Source: Coenobita brevimanus (taxonomy: Eukaryota > Arthropoda > Malacostraca > Decapoda > Coenobitidae). Taken from it: a stretch of 64,000 nucleotides of DNA. Position 1 is the first letter of the stretch. Every line of letters begins with the position of its first letter. Under the pieces are notes generated by a model, which had not been told where the DNA came from, did no database searches, and saw nothing but the letters and a program-made list of their open reading frames with translations. Shown here piece after piece: positions 56,866 through 64,000 of this stretch. Location of the stretch: contig CM064663.1 of the NCBI GenBank assembly GCA_032717465.1, positions 13,513,489 to 13,577,488 of the forward strand. The letters are read 5' to 3'. The position numbers were made by a program, and so were the translations under genes.

Positions 56866-58419
56866 GTACAGGCCCCGGACATAATGTGTCCTGTGGGGCC
56901 AATGGGCGAGACGTCAGGTCTGCACCCACTTCACCACTACCCTGTCTCTCAACTGACTCAGAGATTACAGGTGTGGTTATGAATGGCACAGGAAGGACAT
57001 GTCCCTGATTAGTGGTGATACTTTGGCACACACTACAGGAACGGACAAAACTATCTATGTCCCGTCCCATCCCTGGCCAGAAAAAGTCAGCTCGGATACG
57101 GCCCTGGGTCTTCCTTTTGCCCAGGTGACCTCCTGAGGCTGAACAATGACCCCATTGTAACACTGCTGGGCGGTACTTGGCGGGAACGACAAACTGCAGT
57201 CGAACCTCGCCCTCGGGTGTTCGTGACTCACGGTAGAGCCGTCCTTGTTTGCGAAGGAACTTGGCTCGACCTCCCCGTGAATACTTAATCACTCGATCCT
57301 TTTGTTTATTTCGCACGGCAGCAAGTGTCGGGTCAGAATGTTGTTCTTGCACAACAAGTTGACTGCACATCAGATCTTGCGGCGATTCAACGATGACTGG
57401 GGTGACACAGTCTAGAGCCTCAGTCATGGCTCGTGTCACCACAGCAGCCGAAGTCTGAGTGGCGCCATCATCGGAGCAACTATCCTTGGCTCCTTGAATA
57501 TTGCCTACTATCAAGTCAAATAGAGGCTCTGGCATGACAACTGCAAGTGTCGTACCAGTATAAAATGGAGATGCCACCTGGATACATGCCTCAGGGAACA
57601 ATCTCACTGATCCATCAATAAGGCTTGCATGGATCTGTCGACCTGTATACTGCTCAGGCCGAACTAGACTCTGCTTGACAGAGCAACCTGAGGAACCATT
57701 GTCTCTCAGGACCTTCACAGGAATGCCTCCCACAAACCCTGGCTGTACAAGGAAGGTACTGTCACCTGTGGGAGGGCCTGTGGAGGAAGCAGCTAGCCAC
57801 TCATGAGGCTGCTGAATTGATGCGGCAAACATTGTGCCTTGAGAATTATAAGGAGATGGAACATTGGCCATCTGTGGAGGGGGGTTCACTGTCACTGTGG
57901 GACTAATGAACTGTGGGGAAGTACCCACACTGGTAGGGACGTGACCACCAGGCTGCTGCTGAGGAATGAAGGCTGCATTCGCTTCCTGCCTCTTTTGAGC
58001 TGGTGGTGAAAAACTTTGTCCCGACGGTCGGTTGCGTGGCTGATACTGCTGCTGATTAGGGTACCTGTTGTACCTCTTCCACTCAGGTTTCTGAGTGTTT
58101 TGCCCCTGGTCCTTCCACTGCGGTTTTGGACCTTGACCATTACTCTGAGAACGGCCTTGGTGCTGGGATTCAGTCTGAGACGACTTCCCAGATTTGGCAG
58201 TATCTTTTCTGCTCCAGGTGTTTTGCTTACGAGCTTGATACCCGTATGCAGTAAAGAATGCGTCAGCCTTCTCTGCCATTTGGCTGGCATCTTTCACCTG
58301 GCAGATCTTAAGCTGTGCTATGAGCTCAGCAGGCCACGACCTCTCTAGCTGTGTGCGCAGCATAAGGTCAATTATCCCCTCACGCGTGGAAGGAGTTTCA
58401 TCTTTCTCCATCCACTCAT
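56846..58419 (-). CDS. Gypsy-3 gag C-terminal part, protease, integrase zinc domain
   Basis: The frame, entered from the piggyBac end, continues gag with RTQLERSWPAELIAQLKIC. A Gln/Pro-rich linker without a zinc knuckle follows. The retropepsin-like domain has GGIPVKVLRDNGSSGCSV (DNG in place of DTG) and LFDLIVGNIQG. The integrase HHCC domain has histidines in WGHCSASGGHLGK and cysteines in CSVCQ. The frame stops soon after, with no RT, RNase H or DDE core. It is open for over 500 codons. It would supply structural protein and protease activity at most; whether DNG is active is unknown. Confidence 0.83.
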
Positions 58420-58450
58420 TTAACCCGTCACGTCCCGAGCCTTTCCTCAC

Positions 58451-59788
58451 CTATGACATCCCCCAGTCCCGAGCCTTTTTGGAAAAATTTTTTTTCTTAT
58501 GAAACTTCCGCTTAGGTCGAGAAACTATGGAAAATCTTGAAGAAAGTGGTCTCTGCGGTCTATAAGTGGTCTATACAGGTGCGGTTTCCCCCCGCAGGTA
58601 TCGTATTCTGTAATGGGCTGGATATGCGTAAACGTTTTCTATGGTAAGGAGTAATGGGACAAACAACACACAACACCTCTACATTTATTGAATTTGTACT
58701 AATAAACAATAACAGTAACAATATAATGTATTTCAGACACATATATAGGAAAAATAAGCATTGTACCATCGCGCGAGCATAGCGAGTTTGGTCCGAGTCG
58801 TAACATGCTATATGCTAAGTTTCTGGTATGAGTCAACCTATCATTTTTTCTACTTGTATACTTCTGTTTCAATGACAATTTACCAATTACAACTGTTTGT
58901 AAGTAATTTCAGATGTTTTCATTCATTTTGATGACATGCAGCATAAGTTTAGCGCACATCACCTTAGTAAGCGCACTCGCTATGACTCGTATTTCAACAT
59001 ACCAAATTGTTTTATCACTTTCCAATTATTTTCCCATTTACATAGAACCTTTCCCCCACCACTGTGAAGGTTTTCAATTATTTTCATTCATTACGAGGGC
59101 ATTTAGCGATATGCTAGCGCCTATTCACGTAGCAACCACGATCTCAAACACTCGTGTTTCATCATCTACTTTATTTATTCACTCCAATTATATTTTCCCA
59201 CTTACATTACACACGTTTACACCCCTCCAATGCACTGTACATACTTACTGCCATTATTTATTCAAGTGAGCGTGAGAATATCGCCTGAAAATACCCTCGC
59301 AAGGAATGTTACGTCATACATAATACTCACACACTTATATACTAATTCACTCACACACTTATATACTAATTATTCACTTTATCACTTGCTGACTTTTATT
59401 TTGACTAATACGTGCCTTATTCATTCGACTAAGCGTCAGGAAATCTTATCTTTATAGACACGCTATGAATATTTGACTTAGGAAATTCATCATCATATAT
59501 AATAATTTGAACTTATATTATACCCGTAAGAATGTCACATAATAGAAAATTTATAATAAGGGGCCGTATTTATTGCACTGAGCGACAGAATATCGCATCA
59601 AACAACCCTCTCTATGTAAGTTTCAACTTAGGGCAGATTTATATACTTACACCCAATGTTTTCACTTATGTTCTACCCGTAGGCACTTTATACTAATATT
59701 TGGCGATCCACATGACTGATATTTTGACATAGCGTCTGTCTGTCGCATTTACATCATAATTTCTGCGTCCTTTCGCAATCACACCATG
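58451..59788. other. piggyBac 3' non-coding region
   Basis: AT-rich sequence between the transposase end and the left tip. A 'tcactcacacacttatatac' stretch recurs with variation near 59330-59370. No coding feature is seen. Confidence 0.5.
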
Positions 59789-60994
59789 CTAAAATTGCAG
59801 CAACGTGTGATATTCACTAAAACATGGGTGAATACACAGACCCACGTCACACTGCACGCACTCATAGCGGGTGTCCTTCCTCTGTGTCGTGAGTCTCACC
59901 TGGGAATTACTGCACACGTGACACCTGCGCTGGGGCCTAGGTCTGTTGGGCTGGGGCGGGATAGGAGTGGGGAAATGGCGGGCGGATATTCTCTGGGGAG
60001 TGTGGGTAATAGGGGCAGTGCGGGGGCGCTGTCGGGGCCTTTCAACAGCATATTTTGCAAAGATTTCTCGTGTGAGCTCCCTCACAAACCCTTCAAAGGT
60101 TTCCTGAACTCCTGTGGTCATGGCGTGAAGGTGGTGGCAATTCAGAGCAGTGATATCTAGCAAGTGAAAGAACAGTTAGTTATACCACTTCATCGTGGTC
60201 CTGGCACACTCTACCGTCGATATCATGGAGTCTGACTGGTCCACGAGGCGCATGTTTATATTATAGTCCATGACACATTCAGGTTTCCAAACACGACGCC
60301 TGCTCTCGCTATGGTAATCAACAGAATCAGTACGGTGCATCAAGGGGCGGTGAACTGTGGACAAGAGGCTTACTTCTCTGTTGTGGTTCCACATTGTTGC
60401 AAGGATGTTGTTTGCTTTGAAGAAGACAACCTCACTCCTTGCAAGTTTCCGCCCTACCTTGACCATGTGACGCCGGTTCACCTTTACGGTTCCACAGACT
60501 CCCGTTTCATGTCTGTGAAGATAACGAGCGAGAAGAGGGCTAGTGTACCAGTTGTCGAGATAGAGAACGTGACCACGATGAAGGTAGTCTTGTATCATCG
60601 TCTTTACCACTGCTCCAGAAAGTCCTATACTTCGATCTTCTATTATGTCTGTCTGTGCACCGGTGTACAAGACTATGTCTTGCACGTATCCAGTCCTACA
60701 GTCACACATAACAAAGATCTTGAACCCAAAACGGTGCCTTTTGCTGGGTATATACTGTCTGAATGAAATATTGCCTCTCCACAACACGAGACTCTCGTCT
60801 ATGACGAGATCTCTATAGGGATAGAATGAGGATCGAAAGGTTTGCCTGAGGTGATCAAAGACCAGCCTAATTCGCCTCATTTTGTCCGTGTTGTTTGCAT
60901 TTGCAGGGTCATTAGCATCATAAAAATGGAGGCGACTTAGAATTTGTTGAAACCGATTACGGCTCATCACTTGACCAAATATGGGGGTAAACAT
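59789..60994 (-). pseudogene. piggyBac transposase, catalytic and C-terminal domains
   Basis: From 60994 the frame holds the DDE/D domain. The first Asp is in DLVIDESLVLWRG (residue 66), the second in HVLYLDNWYTS (residue 147), and the third and fourth in RLVDQSDSM (residues 252 and 255). These correspond to the four catalytic aspartates of the moth piggyBac enzyme. An in-frame TAA at 60178-60176 follows WYN. The same frame then continues as LFFHLLDITALNCHHLH and ends in a cysteine-rich zinc-binding domain with CHVC, CVQC and C-x3-C-x4-H patterns. That domain normally binds the transposon ends. Confidence 0.9.
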
Positions 60995-62267
60995 AACAGG
61001 GTCCGTAGTCCAGTAAGCAGGAATTCTATTTTTCTTATTATACCCATCAAAAGGACAAGGGCAAAAAATAAGAACATTTCTGGAATGGAGACAGGGTAAT
61101 CATAAATCATTGAATGCCTACTCCTTGTTCCCAATCTTTCACTTTCTAGCCGCTGGCCGCTTGCAAACAGGTTTGTTTGAAGCACGATCTGATCAACGAA
61201 GGCCTCACTGAAAAACAGGTGGAAAAAATCCAACCTGCTTGAATTACAGTGAATACCTGGTGCAATGCAGCCAGATCGCCCCTGCTCAGTGAAGGGGTGA
61301 ATGAGGGGAGAAAATCACTCCCATCCTCCCAATCCCACGACACAAATCCCTCGTCCCCATCACCGCCTTCGTCTGGGTGGGGAGGAGATCCTGGTTGGGG
61401 AGGTTGGGGAGAAGGAGTACGGAGGGCTTCCCCACTGTCACTCCTCTTCCCTCTGCCTTTACCCTTTCCCTTTCCCTTACCCTTACGGCCTTGAGGAACA
61501 TTAGGGGGCTGTGGGGATGAAATAGTTTGATATTGGGGAGCAGAAGACGTGCTGGGGAGTGGTTCCTCCCCACCTTCCCCCTCCATTACCACACCACGTG
61601 CTCTCTCACGCAACCTTGCTCGACCACGTGTTAGGGGATATTGGGGAGCATAAGACGTGCTTTGGAGTGGTTCCTCCCCACCTTCCCCCTCCCTCACAAC
61701 CCCACGTGATAAGGAACGCACCCGCACTGGCCCACGTGATCCACTCTGCCGCCTCACACTGCGTAGGGAGAGCAATGACTCACCCACCTCACTCTCACTT
61801 TCCCTAATCCCAGGAATGTCCATTTCACTCCCCACTCCCTCCACTTCACTTCCTACCGCCCCAAACAGAATGCTAGGCCCATACCTGCTTAGACGACGTG
61901 GTGTGCGCTCTGGGCCACGATGCGTAATCACCTCCCGCCCATACCACGTGGCGGCACGTCCCACGTCCCCGTCCTCGTCCTCGTCCTCGTCCTCAACCTC
62001 GAATTCGGCTTCCAAGGCACGCTGGGGATAGGGATATGACATACCACGTGCCTTCTTTGCCTCCTGCCCCTCTCTAGCAGCACGGTAAGTCACGTATTGC
62101 CGCTTCCTTGGTGACGGAACTTCCTCGTCACTGCTGGTGGTTTCTTCCTCGTCTGGCTGCACATAATCTTTGTCCATCTCCTCGTCATCCAGTGGGGAAT
62201 CACTGTCGCCGGTAAAGGTGTCCAGGGCGACTTGAATTTCGCTCTCTGAGAGACCTCTCTTAGCCAT
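60967..62267 (-). pseudogene. piggyBac transposase, N-terminal part
   Basis: From an ATG at 62267 an acidic, Ser/Pro-rich N-terminus (LSESEIQVAL, a DEDEDEDED run) includes two copies of an RGV(V)xEGEGGEEPL(Q/P)STS block near residues 190-245. At about 61210-61240 the conserved domain starts (WDFF-like HLFFSEAFVDQIVLQTNLFA) but in another frame (61233-60967), which continues through IPEMFLFFALVLLMGIIRK. A second shift near 61030 leads to the catalytic domain. Two frameshifts and one nonsense codon therefore break the protein. Confidence 0.85.
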
Positions 62268-62524
62268 GTCTGAGCAGGACCGTGGCTACCAGGTGAGTGG
62301 ACGAGTGGCGGGCTAGCGCGGGTCGCGCGGGGTCGCCGAGTGTCCCCGCCTGGTGGCAGGTAGGGGAAGGTCAGGCGAGGGTACGTACCGCAAATCAAGC
62401 GCGAAATTTGAAAATTGTCGAAATTATGCACATTGCAATTGCACGACGTACTGGTACGTCGCCGGGACTGGCAAATGCAAATCGTGGTGACGTACCCATA
62501 CGTCGTCGGGACGGGGCGGGTTAA

Positions 62525-63259
62525 GTAAGCTGTGAGACGATCAAGGAACTGAACAGCTGTCTCCTTGTCTTGGAGACGAGCTCGCATGAACTGAACTTTG
62601 GCGTCGTCTACTGTGAGACCATACGCCTTAATGAGTGCAGCTTTCATCATCTCATATATGAGATTGTCTCCACGAATTCTGTGGAGAATATCGAGGGCGG
62701 GGCCCTCAAATAAACTAAGAAACTGAAGCCGCTTAGCTGCCTCATCCAGTTGATACATGTCTGCCATGTCCTCAAAACGAGCTATGTACGGCTCGATTCG
62801 CTCGCTTTCCTTGTATGAAGGAAGCTTGATGCGTGGGGTCGCCAGGACATGTGCAGGGAGAAAGCTCGTGGAGCTTGGACCAACTGCAGCAGACGTGTCT
62901 GAAGCCAAGGAATCTCGCTTGAGCTTCAGCACTTCAAGTTCATGTTTTTCTCGTGCTTCTCGCTCGGCACGTTCGTGTTCTCGTTGTTCCCGCTCGTATT
63001 CCCGTTGTTCCCGCTCGTATTCGCGCTCTTTCTCACGCTGCTCTTGTTCATAAGCACGCTCTCTTTCACGTTCCTCACGCTGTTCTCGCTCGTATTCGCG
63101 CTGTTCTCGCTCGCATTCGCGCTGAATCTTACGCTCTTCACGGGCATCATTCTCGCGCTGCTGCTCCTGATTATGCCGTGAGAGTATATACTCTTTAATT
63201 TCGGTTGGGTCCGAAAGACCCATTTCTTTGGCTTCCTGTAAAAATACAGTAGTAGCCAT
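62525..63259 (-). CDS. Gypsy-3 gag N-terminal part
   Basis: From an ATG at 63259 (MATTVFLQEAKEMGLSDP) the protein has a long, highly charged Arg/Glu repeat, about residues 35-110, likely a long single helix or coiled coil. A capsid-like domain follows, with RIKLPSYKESERIEPYIARF, LFEGPALDILHRI and FMRARLQDKETAVQFLDRL. The order resembles SCAN-like gag capsids of some animal Gypsy elements. The frame is open up to the TTAA where piggyBac is inserted and stays in register beyond it. Confidence 0.82.
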
Positions 63260-63278
63260 GGCGCTAATTTATTAAGCA

Positions 63279-63645
63279 AAACGAAATTGAGTACTGACTG
63301 CTTAGCGACGAATACTAATAAACAAAAGTAAAGAGTACAGACACAAGCTAGTGGTGACCAGTCTTATTCAGTTAACTGGCAAAGAATAAATAAAAAATGT
63401 AAATGACTGGGAAGACTCAATAATAAACACAATGGTACGGCGACTTCCCAGAAGCGATTAAAATTGTCTGGCGTTACCAGAAATAAACTAGAGTTAAGTA
63501 TTCAATTGATTAATAAAGCAAAATTCACTTGCTAAATTAAGGGTAAACACCAGTAAGCTTGTGCCTATAAACTTTAATGATAAATACCTAAATATGAATG
63601 AGTGAGCACTATCTCGTGAATAGCTTTAGAGCTAGGAGTTAATAT
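63279..63645 (-). other. Gypsy-3 leader
   Basis: Non-coding sequence between the primer-binding site and the gag start codon; nothing else is recognised. Confidence 0.5.
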
Positions 63646-63665
63646 CCTGGAATGAGGTCGCCAAT
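63646..63665 (-). promoter_or_regulatory. Gypsy-3 primer-binding site
   Basis: Two bases after the 5' LTR end the sense strand reads TGGCGACCTCATTCC. TGG at the start is the complement of a tRNA 3' CCA end, and TGGCGACC is typical of arthropod Gypsy elements thought to use an arginine tRNA. The identity of the tRNA is from general knowledge. Confidence 0.6.
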
Positions 63666-64000
63666 TGTCACGGGGTTTTTATAATATCACGGTAATTCTG
63701 ATATATAAATGCTTAAATATTATTTAAATTGATATTAATATTCAATAATATTGAAGAGCAGAGACAATGATTGTCTTGCTACATCAAGCAACGATTACTT
63801 TACGCTGACTTGCTAAGATTCTCAAGAACGAGAATTTATAAACTTTCTCAACAGTACACAGCAGAGACTAATTACTCACAATTGCTGAATTACTGTACTG
63901 TTAGCCTCTGGAGAAAGTTACATCACCCCTGACAATAAATAACTAATACTAATAATAATAACATCAGGTTCTTGCTGATGCATTAACTCCTGGCACAACG
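63666..64000 (-). repeat. Gypsy-3 5' LTR (cut by window end)
   Basis: It starts TGTCACGGGG and is identical to 54744-55078 for all 335 bases present. Confidence 0.95.

Larger units (their letters stand above)
58420..62524 (-). mobile_element. piggyBac transposon with broken transposase
   Basis: A 4105-bp element has TTAA at both ends. The left tip is TTAACCCGTCACGTCCCG; the right tip, read inward, is TTAACCCGCCCCGTCCCG. It encodes a piggyBac transposase on the minus strand from 62267 to 59789. It lies in the gag frame of Gypsy-3, and removing 4101 bp (a multiple of three, leaving one TTAA) restores the register of gag. Subterminal repeats are present at both ends. Confidence 0.95.
54744..64000 (-). 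mobile_element. Gypsy-3, young Gypsy-type element lacking RT (partial at window end)
   Basis: A complete LTR (54744-55754) and the first 335 bases of a second (63666-64000) are identical where they overlap. The sense strand is minus: primer-binding site at the right, then gag, protease and an integrase zinc-binding domain, a tandem repeat region, a polypurine tract and the 3' LTR. RT, RNase H and the integrase core are absent. A piggyBac element (58420-62524) splits gag. Protease followed directly by an integrase zinc domain recalls Gmr1-type Gypsy elements, in which integrase precedes RT, but the decisive domains are missing. Confidence 0.9.

Noticed and set aside
61249..63198. Plus-strand frames over 61.2-63.2 kb rich in Ser/Pro or Arg/Ala
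   Set aside because: Antisense of the acidic piggyBac N-terminus and of the Arg/Glu-repeat gag.

Overview
The window is eukaryotic repeat DNA, most likely from an arthropod and plausibly a decapod crustacean. The basis is the density of dinucleotide to tetranucleotide microsatellites, several APE-type LINE families, Ty3/Gypsy elements, piggyBac and hAT elements, and a tRNA-derived SINE. No operon-like layout, bacterial gene, rRNA, cellular tRNA or CRISPR array is visible. I found no convincing host protein gene; the only hint is a pair of splice-bounded segments near 34.56-34.81 kb on the minus strand.

Layout. 1-6.2 kb: a decayed plus-strand Gypsy element (Gypsy-1) carrying a piggyBac-type MITE (11-777) and a SINE (5204-5541), abutting a LINE endonuclease relic (LINE5). 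6965-21183: a 14.2-kb minus-strand Gypsy element (Gypsy-2) with a 4-bp CTCT target duplication, inserted in LINE5. Its 3' LTR carries a near-identical 968-bp tandem duplication and its 5' LTR carries a 3.2-kb LINE (LINE1a). Between the 5' LTR and gag it encodes an SGNH/GDSL-hydrolase-like domain. 21.2-33 kb: the rest of LINE5, a piggyBac relic, and nested LINE copies (LINE3 three times, LINE4, and LINE1b inside LINE4 with a 10-bp duplication). 34.5-35.5 kb: the candidate exons and a minisatellite interrupted by a hAT MITE with an 8-bp duplication. 35.7-46 kb: LINE1c, microsatellites, LINE2, a transposase-like pseudogene, two SINE tails and a repeat family (R1) that ends in microsatellites. 46.45-48.26 kb: a second kind of TTAA element. 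49.1-52.9 kb: LINE1d interrupted by a second copy of the MITE. 53-54.5 kb: a worn 16-bp periodic tract and a foldback element with a 41-bp minisatellite core. 54744 to beyond 64000: a minus-strand Gypsy element (Gypsy-3) whose LTRs are identical over the 335 visible bases, and whose gag is split by a 4.1-kb piggyBac element (58420-62524).

How the parts relate. The piggyBac element and the two MITEs share terminal and subterminal sequence, so they look like one cross-mobilised family. LINE1b supplies the empty site for the MITE in LINE1d, and the 3' LTR of Gypsy-2 supplies the empty site for LINE1a, so several boundaries can be set to the base. Gypsy-3 lacks reverse transcriptase yet looks very young, and its piggyBac guest has a broken transposase, so both must have moved with enzymes supplied in trans.
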